In this document: one piece after another, positions 10,618 to 21,957 of the stretch
Numbering within the stretch: position 1 is the first letter of the stretch
How the letters are laid out: the number at the start of each line of letters is the position of its first letter
Origin: Zopfochytrium polystomum
Lineage: Eukaryota; Chytridiomycota; Chytridiomycetes; Chytridiales; Chytridiaceae
Direction: 5' to 3'
Length of the DNA: 64,000 nt
NCBI GenBank assembly: GCA_025765615.1
Contig: JAIVFJ010000264.1
Location: 20,474-84,473, forward strand
Notes under the pieces: model-generated
Seen by the model: the letters and a program-made list of their open reading frames with translations, nothing else
What the model was told of the DNA's origin: nothing
The model's database searches: none
Program-made: the position numbers and the translations under genes

Positions 10618-12370
10618 TGGTTTTTGCGTTAGTTACGGTTTCCAGAAACCAGCGGTGCAAAAGGGGGGGCACAGTACCTCGACATGTACTCGACCAGCCG
10701 GTCAAAGTACTCCTTCCCCTCATGCTCCCTATACAGCTCCCTCACGCCGTCCCTCGTCAACCAGACCCTCGCCTTTGCCAAGACCTTAATCCTGTTATGA
10801 TGCAGCTTCGACAAGACGGCCTCCACGACGCTCGGCGCCATCGCCTCGGGCTTGATTATACCCAGGGTCTGCTCGGCGGGCGCGTCGTCGTCGGCGTCGA
10901 CGTCCTCTACGCCGTCGTCTGCGGCGGGGTCCGCGAGCCGGCCGGCGGACGCGGCGCGCGACGGAAGTCCGCGAGACGTGGACTCCGCGGGAACGGAGGC
11001 CGCGTTCTCGGCCGTGTCGAGTTCTGCTGCGGCGGCGGCGGTCGGCGCGGGGTCGCCATCGGCGGACATGCCGAGGAGCTTTGCGAGCGGGCGGACGGCT
11101 TCGTCGATTGCGATCTGGGGTTTCAAAAGATCCACGGGTTATGGGCTAGAATTGAGTACCGCGTATGGGGACGTTGTCAAAACTCACGGCTGGATGGGGT
11201 TGTCCGCTTTTCTCGAGATCGACGTGCTCTCGGACGGTCCGCTCAATCAGTGGGGCGTTGGCGCCTCGGACGAGCTTTACGAGTACTCCATTCTGTGCAA
11301 GAAAGCAGCTTGATGAGCGTTTCCTCCATCTACATCGATTCAGAACTCGATGAACCTTACGTAGAAAAACAAGAACGCCGGACAAGACTGGTTGCGAAAC
11401 GGCTCTAAAACTGTTATGTTGTCCGACGTGGCCTGAAAAGTGAAAAGAGTTAGCCGATGCCGAGGTCGAGCCTCACGCTCAACAGCAGACCTGAACAAAA
11501 ACGACGTGCTCCCCAAAGTCCAGCTTCAGCCTTTTGAAAATGTTCGTCATCGGCTCACACGGCCCGGCAAACTTGGCTGATCAAAGCGCGAGCTGATCTT
11601 CAGCGACAGCCCTGCGAATCGCGCTTTCACTTACCGTGCACATCAAAAACTAATGGCGTTCCAAACGAGACCAAAAAATCATCAGATCAAGAATCCCAAT
11701 CCTTACACCTCCCCCTACCTCTTAACCCCGGCTTCGCCAAATGCGCCGAAAACTCCTCGTCCGTCGCGGCCGACACGGACGTCGCGACCTCGGGCAGCCG
11801 CTTGGCGTGGGCGCTCATTTCGTGCTCCTCCTCCTCCTCGTGCGAAGCAGGGCACGGGTGCTCGCAAGATTGGTCTGTGGTCTCAACGTGTTGATCTCGA
11901 CGGTCTGCCTTAGTTGCTCCGAACCGTGATCCAAAGAACGGATAAACGACGCGCTCAACGAAGTTCCGATTGACCGTAGGGTTTAGCGAAAGACAGGATC
12001 TGGGTCCCCCGGCAGTGCAGGCGAGAGCCGCGGCTACAGCGACGGCGGCGACGGCGGAAACGGCGGCGACGGTCCAGACGCTCAGAAACCGTCGTTTGGG
12101 TTGCGACCGAGACGGTGGATGTGGTGGTGGTTGCGGATCGAGACAATTTGTGCCTGACAAATCGGGCGCGTGCTGCTGCGGCTTTGCGTCGGTGGATCCA
12201 GCGCGGACCGCGTCTATCTTGCGACGCGTCGACGCATGGTTGCGCGGTGGCTGATCCGCTTGATGGTGTGGCGAAGCATGTGGCGGAAGTGAGGTGGAGG
12301 AGGCGGCCGCGGAGGATGATGAGGATGAGGTGGTTGCGTTAGCGCCAATGGGTGGGTCGCTGCGTGCCAT
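7127..12370 (-). CDS. Thioredoxin + six-NDPK-domain protein (NME8/TXNDC3-like)
   Basis: Thirteen exons close in frame: 12370-11719, 11649-11635, 11576-11491, 11432-11361, 11292-11188, 11114-10678, 10581-10000, 9913-9806, 9745-9299, 9235-8804, 8737-8303, 8231-7797 and 7721-7127 (1466 aa; 1282 aa if translation starts at the ATG at 11818). Order: Ser/Pro-rich lead with one membrane-type helix (VWTVAAVSAVAAVAVAAALA), a thioredoxin domain whose WCGPC site is FAGPC, then six NDPK domains, and a Ser-Lys repeat tail. Each NDPK domain keeps an active-site His: HGSDS in domains 3-6, HGSAT in domain 2, HASDG in domain 1. Known NME8 proteins are axonemal and have three NDPK domains; here domains 3-6 are near-identical exon copies. 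A flagellar role is inference. Confidence 0.85.
10587..10616. repeat. 30-nt poly(T)/(A) tract at an intron 3' end
   Basis: On the sense (minus) strand this is poly(A), sitting between a good branch site (ACTAACG) and the AAAG acceptor of the intron 10677-10582 of the NDPK gene. Confidence 0.8.
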
Positions 12371-12789
12371 TGCAAAAGGAACGATCCAAGACGGAGTTTC
12401 TTGGCTTCTGCACAGGGTATGGTATTTGAGGCGGGGGGGAAAGGGTCAGCGTTTCCATGTTGAAGCGTGAGTCGATCGCGCAGCGGAACGACGACGAAGG
12501 TGATTGGGATGGACGATGAGCGGATGGTTTTCTGCTGATGACAGGCAGTAGCCCGTGCGTCACGAGTGCTCCTTGCTCCCACTGTGCATGCGATGCATCT
12601 GCCATATGCTATGTCCGTATACCATGCGCTTCCGTCGTCGCCCGTTCGAAGCGAATCTGCGCGGGGGCCGCTGGGTGCGTTTGAAGAGGAGGCGACCGGG
12701 CGATTTCCTGCCGAACTCGCTCTTTCCGCCACAAGCTCTCCTTTTGTCTTCGAATCTTCACCACCAACACCTACACAAATCGCAACACC
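12371..12789. other. Divergent promoter region
   Basis: Separates the NDPK gene (minus) from the BAR-SH3 gene (plus). No TATA box or gene recognised. Confidence 0.5.
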
Positions 12790-15035
12790 ATGGCGTCGAT
12801 CGGCAAGAAGTGGGGCCAGTTCAGCCAGTGGACAGGTAGGTACTACTCTTACTAACGCTGACTGCTACTGCTATACCTGTGTGCATGAATGGGAGAGAGA
12901 GCGAGCGAGGGATGGATTGGGAGTGCTTGAAGCGAGGATGGCGAAGACGAATCCGCCGACGCCGGTCGCCGCCAAGGCCACCGTGTGGCTTGGCGGCTTG
13001 TTGGCGGAAGGGCTTTGCAGATCCCGTCCCCGGCAAGCTCAGTAGCTCCCTTCCCGCGATGCACAGTCCCTTCCTGAACCCAATCCAATCTCCAGCGTTC
13101 GCGCGCGCAGGAAGGGATCCTCGACGGATCCAGTTGGGTGTCTGCTGTGGGTCCTGACTCAATGTCGACGGGATCTGCAGGTGGTATGGGGTGACTTCAG
13201 TTTGTCATGCCATTAACCAACGTCTGCCTTTCTTTCCCTGCGCGAACACCCCCCGGAACCATACACAGGCGAAAAGCTGGGGCGCGCTCACAAGACAGGT
13301 GCGTTGAACCTCTTGTAAATCAGTTCACTCCGATCTGCTCCGATCTGACCGGCAGATCCCTCCAGAGACGAGCGAGGACTTTAAGGAGCTCCAAAACAAG
13401 ACCGAGGAGAGGAAGGACTGCATAGAAAAGATCCATGAGGCGTGCACGGCCTACGTCCGGAGCATGAGTAAGTTCGATCTACCTTTGCGCTCGGCGACAC
13501 CCGCTAGCCACACCTAACCCCTCGTTGCGACCTTGAAACACAAAGCTGCCCACAAGTCAGACTCGGACAGCAAGCCGACGCCGCTGCAAAACCTCGCGAC
13601 CACGTCGACGGCCCTCGGCCTCGCGCTGCGCACCACGTCCGAGTACGGCCGCACGCTGATCAAATTCGGCGAAGCCCACGAAAAGCTCGCGACTGTGCAG
13701 ATGGAGTACATCAACACGATCCAGTACGGCTACATTGGCGAGGTGGGCCGGATGCTGGGCGACCTGAAGGAATACAGCCGGCTCAAGACCAAGATGGAGA
13801 ATCGCCGGCTGGACTACGACGCGAAAATGAACAAGGTGCAAAAGACGAAGAAGGAGAACCCGTCGCTGGAGGAGGACGCGCGGGTCGCGCAGGAAAAGTA
13901 CGAGGAGACGTACGGCGACCTGAAGGAGCGGATGGTGGCGATCAACGCGACGGAGGCGGATCAGCTGCAGGAGCTGGTGGCGTTTGTGGACGCCGAAGTC
14001 GCGTACCACAAGCAGAGCCTCGAGATGCTCAAGGCGCTGCAGCAGGAGCTGAGCTCGGTCGCGAGGACCGAGACGAACTTTCGTGCGAACGCGTCGCGGA
14101 GGTCGCAGTACCAAGGGGACGAGGAGGCGAGGGATTCGCGGCACTCGTCGCCGGCGGCGAGCGTCATGCCCACGAGGCCGCAGTCGGGTCGGTTGCCGTC
14201 GCGCGACATGCCGCGACCAGGCATTGGAATGGAGCCGCCTCCGGCGCTGCCGAGCCGGGAGCCATCGGGTGTGTTGACTTCTGCCTTTCTCGCGCAGCGA
14301 TATTGACAGAGCCCTTCTTCGCAAATTTCTCGACCAGGCGGCCCTCCGCCTCCGCCGCCACGGAAACAAGTCCGCGTCAACTTTGATTTCGACGCGGAGA
14401 ACGCTGGCGAGCTCAGCAGTTGAGTTCAACTTTCGTTTATTGTTACTTTCCCCTTTTCGCAAACTCTGACCACTTTTCCAGTTCGGAAAGGCGACATCAT
14501 CAACGTTACGGTCGAAATCGACGAGGGCTGGTGGGAGGGCGAGCTCGCCGACGGCAGCGCATCCGGCATGTTCCCTGCAAACTACACAGAGTAAGGGCCA
14601 CCGTGTGTATTTGCGTTACACACCATACATCTGACCCACCTAAAAAAAAAAAATACCGCAAAAAGAGTTATCGAGCCGACCCACCAAAAATCGCGTCCCG
14701 TGCCGCGCCGACCCGGCAGCAACCCGACCGACTACGACGACGAAAGCACCTCGACGTCTTCGTCCTCGCTCTCGTACAGCAAGCCCAGCGGCAGCAGCTA
14801 CCACCTGGCGCCGTCGTCCCAGCCGGGGTCGACGCACCCGTCGACGGTCGCGTCGCCGGTGTCGCTGACGCGGCAGAGCAGCCCGGCGATGCCGCGGCCG
14901 AGCCCGCCGCGGCCCATGTCGAGCGCGAACGGAGGCGGCGGCGCCGTGGGGAACTGCGGGACGTGCGGGTGCGACGAGTTTGCGGAGAACGCGTTCAAGC
15001 CGGGGATTTGTCGGTCGTGCTTCCACAAGCATTGA
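12790..15035 (+). CDS. BAR-SH3 adaptor with C-terminal Cys/His cluster
   Basis: Seven exons (12790-12835, 13269-13298, 13366-13467, 13546-14268, 14338-14418, 14482-14590, 14666-15035) give 486 aa. Residues about 1-250 form a BAR domain of the endophilin/amphiphysin kind, starting WTGEKLGRAHKT and rich in coiled-coil (NLATTSTALGLALRTTSEYG). A Pro/Ser linker follows, then an SH3 domain near residues 310-365 with the ALYDF-like NFDFDAENAGELS, the EGWWEGEL and the MFPANYTE motifs. A Ser-rich tail ends in C-x2-C-x-C-x12-C-x2-C-x-H-x-H, probably metal-binding. Such proteins bend membranes and link to actin at endocytic sites. The exon 3 acceptor (13365) was chosen because an earlier AG gives a stop. 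Confidence 0.85.
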
Positions 15036-15721
15036 CGCGTTTGTCGGCGTCGGCCTTTCGGAACGCCGTTGTCCTTCGATGGTCTTTCTCATTTCTCCTC
15101 CTTCTTTCTTGCACGATTAATCGTTCACCCCGTGCGGATAAATCTTTGTGCTCCCTCGTTGTTTTTTGGAAAGCCGAAACATGTATAGATGTGTTTCTTT
15201 TGGATTCACACAGAACGCTGGGCTTGCTGTTTGTACGTGAAGAGTTGAGTTCACATCTTTTTTGAAACGTATCCTGAGCCCTTCATCCTGTGTTCCTCTT
15301 TGAAGCTTCTCTTTCTCCAAAGCTCCTGTTGCTTTTGCTAGCCTCCTAAACCCTTTTTGCTTGTTGAGATTTCTACGTTGTTTCATTTTTGTTTGCTCCC
15401 TCCAACTCTCTCCTCTCAGCTCCTGTCCTTTCTTTTGTGTTTCTTGCTGTTTTTGGCTGTCGCCTCTTGCGCCTTGTGCCTGTCCCTGTTCGCTTCGTGG
15501 ACTCGAAAAAAAAAATATTATCGCGTGCGTGCGCGCCGAACGTTATGCTTTCCTGTTGTGCACGGTACGTGGAAGCGCGTCGAACATTCTACTCTCTCTC
15601 TGACAAGGTCCACGGCCACCAAAACCAACCCCATTCATTTCATTCACACTCCCTCTTTTTGGACTCCGCGACAAGCAAGCCATCACTACCCTCGCAGCAC
15701 CCCTCCACTCAACGCGCAGCC
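15036..15721. other. Intergenic with pyrimidine-rich promoter
   Basis: 3' flank of the BAR gene and upstream region of the cyclophilin gene. Long C/T-rich stretches at 15370-15500. No gene recognised. Confidence 0.5.
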
Positions 15722-17300
15722 ATGACAGCCCAGAGGTAAGCCGCCGCGCGCCCACTTCCTCCACTTCCTCCTCCTCGCACCGTCCCCTACGCGCCTCGTG
15801 CCGTCCCTCACGCTCACACCCTTCTCAAACACACCTGCGGATCGGCCCCCCCCAACCGATCCCACAGACCACACGTCTACATGGACATCACGATCGGCGG
15901 TTCCCCCGCGGGGCGCATCGCGATGCAGCTGTACTCGGACATTGCGCCGCGGACGGCCGAGAACTTCAAGGTGCTGTGCCGCGGGGACACGACGTCGGCT
16001 GTGTCGGGGGCCAAGTTGGCGTTCAAGGGGAGCGGGTTCCATCGCGTCATCAAGGGGTTTATGATCCAGGGCGGGGGTAAGTGGAGAGGGGGGCAACGCC
16101 ACCCCAGCCTCTCTTGTTATCGGGGGTACTGACGTGTGTGTTCTTCGGGCCGTTCCCAGACTTCACGAACCACAACGGGACGGGCGGGGAGAGCATTTAC
16201 GGCGAGCGGTTCGAGGACGAGTCGTTTGAGGTCAAGCACACAAAGGCCGGGTTGCTCAGCATGGCCAACGCCGGCAAGGACACGAACGGGAGGTAAATAA
16301 GCTCCTCTCCCCGTCCCTCCCAAACCCCCCCACTTAACCCCACCCCCCAACCGTCCAGTCAATTCTTCATCACAACCGTCCCGACGCCGCACCTCGACAA
16401 CAAGCACGTCGTCTTTGGGCACGTCGTCAAAGGCATGGGGGTCGTTCGCCGCATCGAGAACCTGCCGACGGGGGCGAACGACAAGCCGAACGAGGCCGTC
16501 GTGATCGCGGACGCAGGGGTGTACGCGGAGGGGGAGGACCCGCTGGCACAGACGGGTACGGCGGCGCCGGAGGACGGCGACGTGTACGAGGAGTATCCCG
16601 AGGACCAGGGCGGGGAGAAGACGCCCGAGGCGCTGCTGCGGATTGCGGGGGAGGTGAAGGGGTTTGGAAATGCGCATTTTAAGAAGGTGAGAACCAGGGG
16701 TCAGGTGGCGGCCCGACTTACATCTAATGTGTTTGGTACGTTTAGGGCGCGCTGAAGGAGGCCGTGGCAAAGTACGAAAAGGCGATCCGGTACTTGACCG
16801 AGATCCACCCGGACCCGCTCGACATTGAAGAGCTGACCGTCGAGCAGCGGAAGCAGTACTACTCGACCAAAGTCTCGTGCCTCTTGAACGCCGCCATGGT
16901 GAGCCGCCCCACTGTCGTCTCACCCTCACTCACCACCTTTCACCGACACTGCTAACTCCCGAAACCCCTCCAAAAGTGCCACGTCAAGCTGGGCGCCAAC
17001 ACCCCCGCGATCGCGTCCGCGACCTCGGTTCTCACCCTCGCGTCGGAGCTCGGATCCTCGACGACCGCCACGACACACGGGATCGCCGTCTCCTCGCAGG
17101 ACCAGTGCAAGGCGCTGTTCCGTCGGGGCCAGGCGCACCTTACGCGGAAGGAGCTGGAGGAGGCGGTGGAAGACCTGACGCGGGCGGCGGGGTTGGCGCC
17201 GGAGGACAAGCTGGTGGCGAGGGAGCTGGCGGTGGCGCAGAAGGCGGTGAGGGAGCGCGCGGAGAAGGAGAAGAAGGCGTTTGCAAAGATGTTTCAGTGA
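15722..17300 (+). CDS. Cyclophilin 40 (PPIase + TPR co-chaperone)
   Basis: Six exons (15722-15735, 15868-16076, 16160-16292, 16359-16686, 16746-16898, 16977-17300) give 386 aa, the usual Cyp40/Cpr6-7 size. Residues 1-175 are a cyclophilin domain with the catalytic [22 protein letters not shown] and the [10 protein letters not shown] segment, where His replaces the cyclosporin-binding Trp as in Cyp40s. The C-terminal part has TPR helices ([36 protein letters not shown]). The family is a cytosolic Hsp90 partner and peptidyl-prolyl isomerase. The first exon is only 14 nt. Confidence 0.92.
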
Positions 17301-17820
17301 GGATGGCGGGTGCGGGGTGGGGCGGTTGAGGGGATGAATGTAGGGCCATGGAGCGTCGAACAGGTCCAATGATTTTTTCTTGTTTTTTATTCTACGCAGC
17401 CTCTTTAGCTAGTTAAGTGGGACTCGGGCGTCGCCACGCTCGGATGAGTTAGAAAAGGAAGAAGCGTTTAGAAAGCAGCAAACCTGATGGGCGATTTTTT
17501 GCCGGAGCTGGTTTTCAGTCTGCCCCGAATGGATGCCCGAGAAGCACCTCGCTCGTGCTGCTTCCCGAAAGCAACGATGAATGCGGGGCAACCAAGAGGA
17601 CGCTTATCTTTTGTACTTCCAACAACAAGAATTACTGCGAAAGAAGAAGGGGAATAATGAAGGAAGAAGGGGGAAAAAAAAAAAAAAAAAGTGCCTGAAA
17701 CAGAAAACAGAAGTGAATTGCGAGTATAAAAAAAACCAGGACAGCTTCAATTGCCAGCTCATCCAACCAAAAACACAGCGCTTCAAACGGCCTCCCTCGC
17801 CCCCGCCCTCACGTCCCCAA
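17301..17820. other. Convergent 3' region
   Basis: Between cyclophilin (plus) and phosphatase (minus) ends. Contains a poly(A) run at about 17675-17690. No gene recognised. Confidence 0.55.
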
Positions 17821-19272
17821 TCACAAAAAGTACGGCGTAGTCTGCCTCGGCGGCACGACGCGCTCCGAGTCCGGCACGGCAGAAAAGATTTTAAAACTGC
17901 TCTCGTCGACCGCGAGGCCCTCCTCGACGCGCATGATGGACGCGACGTTGCCGCAGCGGTAGCAGTAGTTGGGTGCGGACCAGACGGTGACGAGGTTTTC
18001 CTCTTGGAACATGTACTTGAAGCCTTCTTGGACGAGCTGGTGGGCGCGCGCGATGAGGGTTAGGTTGTTGACGTGGTTGAACTGTGGTATCCGCGTTCCA
18101 ATGAATGGGAGAGGGGATTGGAAAAGAGGTTCATGTTAGAGTAGATTGTGGCGTGGACGGTGCGAGGCAAAGGATCCAAACCTCCGTTGTGACTTTGTGG
18201 CCGAACAGCCAGCCCGCACCGCGAGGGCTCACGGCCCAAGTCTCGATATCGTCGGGATCGGACCACATCAAGTCTAATTGAAAAATCGCAGGAATAAAAA
18301 CGCACGTCAGTGATCGAAGGCGAACAAATAATACAAGCCTCACCGCAAAAGGCGCCGTCGTGCGGCACTTCTTGGCATCGCTGGATGGTTCTGATCTGGT
18401 CGAGCGTTCGAACGTCTGGGGAGAGACCGCCGTGGACGCAAAGGATCCGGCCGTCAATGATCTGTAAATCAACACCAGCGGAACATTAATCCTCTATTGC
18501 TGTTGAAAAAATTGCTGAAACTTACAGCAGCAAGGGTGAGGTAGTCAAACACCGAGCAGCAATACTTCCAGACGTTTGCGTTCCCGTACTTTGTCTGACA
18601 CTCGTCTGAAGGTGGCGGCAAGTTACATGGATTAATAAGGCTCACAAGTTCCCCCTCCAACGCACCGTAAAACCCGTAAACCTGCGTGATCTGTCGACTC
18701 TCGTGGTTCCCGCGAAGGAGTGTGATCTTGTCCGGATACCGAGCCTTCAGCACCATCAGCAGCGTGAACGTCTCGAGGCTGTAGTACCCACGGTCCACAA
18801 AGTCGCCCTGGCGAAAGGAAACAAGACAGCAACGGTCAGATTAAAACGAGTGGCGAGGCCGGCACAGGATCAGACAAAATCGCCCCCCACCATAAAGACG
18901 TAGCTGACGGTGGGGACCTCTCCACCGACGCGGAACAGCTCGAGCAGATCGTAAAACTGGCCGTGGATGTCGCCGCAGACGACCACGGGGGCGTGGAGGG
19001 GTTGGATATTTGACTCCTCGATCAGCAGCTCTTTGACCTACATCAGGGTAATACGTGGCACAGTGGGATGGTCAGATCGGGCACGAACGGGGGGTGGCGA
19101 AGCAGCCGATCTCACGATAATTACCATGTCGCAGAGCTTCTTGATGTCGGATTCAGGAAGATACTGGCACTTCCGGATCGTGACGAGCCATTCGTCTGGG
19201 CCGCCTGCACAAGCCAATAACAGGGGAGCAGGTGAGTGGATCGTGAATGGCGATCGCAGGCCGACCTGGCAT
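17821..19272 (-). CDS. PP6-type Ser/Thr phosphatase catalytic subunit (PPP6C/Sit4)
   Basis: Eight exons: 19272-19266, 19204-19125, 19037-18891, 18807-18666, 18605-18526, 18461-18344, 18273-18182 and 18081-17821 (308 aa, against 305 in human PPP6C). All metal-site motifs of PPP phosphatases are present: [18 protein letters not shown] and HGGLSPD, followed by [11 protein letters not shown]. The C-terminus [11 protein letters not shown] is the PP6/Sit4 form, whereas PP2A and PP4 end in DYFL. The enzyme acts with SAPS-type subunits in growth and cell-cycle control in other fungi. The first exon is just ATGCCAG; it fits the phase exactly but is short, so the start needs transcript support. Confidence 0.92.
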
Positions 19273-19307
19273 TGCGATTGGAAGAGACGTCGAACTTGTC
19301 AGAAATT

Positions 19308-19529
19308 GATTCTCCACAATCTGGACTTGCCTCCCTGGCCTCGATCTCTTCAACTTTGCGACCTTACACCGCCACTGCCGCACGCAAGCACTTGCACTTT
19401 TCTCGCTCCCGTACGCATCTCTCGTTGCAGCTAGCCAGCGGCCGCGGGCTGGTCGACCTCCTGGCATTCCGCCTGGACCATGCCACAATCCGCATCGGAT
19501 CCTGCGCCGCTCGACGCCGAATAAAGTGT
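19308..19529 (+). pseudogene. Truncated copy of the F-box/ankyrin-like N-terminus
   Basis: Aligns by eye with 19910-20130 of the intact gene, including the block GRGLVDLLAFR.(D/E)HATIRIGS, but has no ATG and shifts frame. It lies 36 bp upstream of the phosphatase start codon, in what should be that gene's promoter. Confidence 0.7.
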
Positions 19530-19882
19530 ATGATGAACAAGGGGAGTGTCTGACAGGTACCAACCACCGGCTACCACCCTAAACTCATCGAAACTAACCC
19601 CATCTCGCAACATCAGACTTCCGGTTGTAAACCGCAAATTAGCAACACTTTTGCTGTCATGAACATGCATGTTTATTACCATTCTGATGACGAGCAACTG
19701 GTATGGCGAATGCTAGTGTTGCGAATGGTGTCGTTGCCAAGCGGCGTCTGTGGAATTGACTGTACTTCGAACGAGAGGATTGGCATCAGGAGGTGTTCGT
19801 TCTCGTTTCACCGTTTGAGCAGTGATATCGTTAATGGTCAGCAGAACAAGGTTGAAACACGCAGACACAGCAAGCAAGCAAA

Positions 19883-21691
19883 ATGCGGTCGCCGCCACAC
19901 CTCGTCCTCGACGCAATACTCTCGATCTGCACGTACCTCCCGGGCCCCGATCGCTTCCTCCTCGCGACCCTGTACCGCCACAGCCGCACGCAGGCCCTTG
20001 CGCTCTTCTCGATCCCCTCAGCGTCTCTCGTTGCAGCCAGCGGCCGCGGCCTGGTCGACCTCCTGGCGTTCCGCGTGGAGCACGCCACAATCCGCATCGG
20101 ATCCATCGCTGCGCCGCTCGACGCCATCCTGTGGACGCTTCACTCGCGAACGGTACGGAGATCAGACGGATCCGAGCTGCGCCTCGAGTGGTGGGACATC
20201 GACGCCATGCCTTCCGGCAGCTCTGCTTTTGCAGGCTCGCCGAACGAGGCGTATCTCGCCACCGTGCACGCGGCGCTCCTCCGCGGCGGTGGGGCATGCC
20301 ACATTCACGTCTTTGCGTGGTGGCGGACGCAACTCAAGAGCCCCGGCTTTCCCATGTCCCCTATGTCCGGTGCGGTCCAAAGTGCCTGCGAAAACGGCTA
20401 CGTCGCTATTCTGCAGTGGTGCCGCGACCACTGTCTGGACTTGTTCGAAATCGAGCCGAGTGCCGTGAGCGCTGCGGCAGAGGCGAACCACGCCGGCGTC
20501 GTGCGCTGGTGCGAGGCGAATGGCGTGCCCTTGGAATCGATCATGGAGGCGGACTTTGCAGACGAAGATTTGCAGTTGCGCCACCTTGAGCGGAGAAGGC
20601 GCCTTGGAGCCGCGGTTGGCACGCTGGGCTTGCAAACGCTGAGGGTTGCGTGCAAGTACGGCCAGTTGAGAGTTTTGCAGTGGCTGCGTGACAACAACGT
20701 GGTCACTTCTTGGGAAGGCCTCGTCGCGCTTGCGAATGCTCATGGAAACGTTGAGGTTCTCCGTTGGTGGAGGATGATGTCAGACAGTCGCGTCTGCATT
20801 TCCTCTCGTTACGCTTGCGAAGCCTATGGCCGTGGTCAAGCCGAACTTCTAGAGTTCTGGTGGGATTGTGGAGTTGAGCGCCGTCCAACGAGGCTGAATT
20901 TCCTGGACGCTGCTACGAACGGCAACAGTGCTGTATTTGAGATGCTGCTCAAGAGCGGTTTCACTCCCGATGGCGAAGCACTTGTCGGCATTATCGAGCG
21001 TGCGTTCGAGCACAATCATCCGACTCTTTTACAGTGGCTGCACAGCAATGGGTTCCGATTGGAATTGACAGAAAGGATGGCGGAGTTGGCGTGCCACTGT
21101 GGAAGCGTTGAGGTCTTGGAATGGTGGAAAAACAGCGGGATTCCCTTCGTTTTCGACGCTTCGCCGAGCAAGAGGGGAGTGATGCATAGAAGCCGACGCT
21201 GCCATCGTCTACTGAAATGGTGGGAAAATAGCGGTTTTGATGTCGCGTTGCCAACCAATGTCGACGTGGCGTCCATCTTATCAGCTCCTGGACATGACAA
21301 AGTGGATGCGCTCCAGTGGTGGTATGAGCAGGAAGCCAGTCAAAAAACAGGGCTACTTTTTAAAGCAAGCGAGCATGGTGTGATCAACAGCATGTCCACT
21401 ACGCGGACCTCAGCAATGCGGTGCACGAATTGTCACACAACTACCACGCCCTTGTGGCGTAAGGGGCCACTGGGTCCGAATTCATTATGCAACGCTTGCG
21501 GCTCGAAGTGGAAGCACGGGAAGATGCCGCGATGGAACTTGCAAGATCTGGAGTGGTTTAGAAGGAACGGTTTGGAAATGCCTGCGGTGTGGCTGAACAG
21601 CGGGGCTCCGCAAATGAAACGCTTTGTCGTCGAAGCAAATCATTATTTGAAACGTCTCCGACAAGTGACCCAAATGCTCAGAGTGTGCTGA
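19883..21691 (+). CDS. F-box-like/ankyrin-like repeat protein with C-terminal GATA zinc finger
   Basis: Single exon, 602 aa, ATG at 19883. Residues 1-60 resemble an F-box-like head (LVLDAILSICTYLPGPDRF). Residues about 130-500 are degenerate ankyrin-like units marked by WW, as in VEVLRWWRMM and VEVLEWWKNSG. Then, without an intron, comes a GATA-type finger: Cys514, 517, 536 and 539 with C-x2-C-x18-C-x2-C spacing and the hallmark TPLWRKGP and LCNACGSKWKHGK. A 60-residue tail follows. GATA fingers bind DNA in fungal regulators; an adaptor-plus-DNA-binding role is inference. Incomplete copies flank it on both sides. Confidence 0.82.
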   Translation: MRSPPHLVLDAILSICTYLPGPDRFLLATLYRHSRTQALALFSIPSASLVAASGRGLVDLLAFRVEHATIRIGSIAAPLDAILWTLHSRTVRRSDGSELRLEWWDIDAMPSGSSAFAGSPNEAYLATVHAALLRGGGACHIHVFAWWRTQLKSPGFPMSPMSGAVQSACENGYVAILQWCRDHCLDLFEIEPSAVSAAAEANHAGVVRWCEANGVPLESIMEADFADEDLQLRHLERRRRLGAAVGTLGLQTLRVACKYGQLRVLQWLRDNNVVTSWEGLVALANAHGNVEVLRWWRMMSDSRVCISSRYACEAYGRGQAELLEFWWDCGVERRPTRLNFLDAATNGNSAVFEMLLKSGFTPDGEALVGIIERAFEHNHPTLLQWLHSNGFRLELTERMAELACHCGSVEVLEWWKNSGIPFVFDASPSKRGVMHRSRRCHRLLKWWENSGFDVALPTNVDVASILSAPGHDKVDALQWWYEQEASQKTGLLFKASEHGVINSMSTTRTSAMRCTNCHTTTTPLWRKGPLGPNSLCNACGSKWKHGKMPRWNLQDLEWFRRNGLEMPAVWLNSGAPQMKRFVVEANHYLKRLRQVTQMLRVC

Positions 21692-21957
21692 AGAAATCTC
21701 CCTTCCCGTTGCTTCAATAAAATCGTTCTCTTATCTCTTGATCGCGATCAATTGATTCCGTCTCATTGTCTGGGGATCATTGCACCAGTTGGCATCCTCA
21801 TACCTATCGTCGGCCGCATCCGCCGACGGTGCTTGGTTCGCACTGCATGGGTTCTACGTGGCGCGAAAGTCGCCAAGCACCAACCAACCGAGTAACAGTT
21901 TTTCACATTATGCTCAGAAGGAGCGGAACAAAGCTTTGAGACGCAGGAGATCAGTAA

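Noticed and set aside
13557..14462. 301-codon Arg/Leu-rich frame on the minus strand
   Set aside because: Antisense shadow of the BAR exon, which has clear homology and phase-consistent splicing on the + strand.
16117..16929. 270-codon frame on the minus strand
   Set aside because: Antisense of cyclophilin exons 3-5 and their introns.
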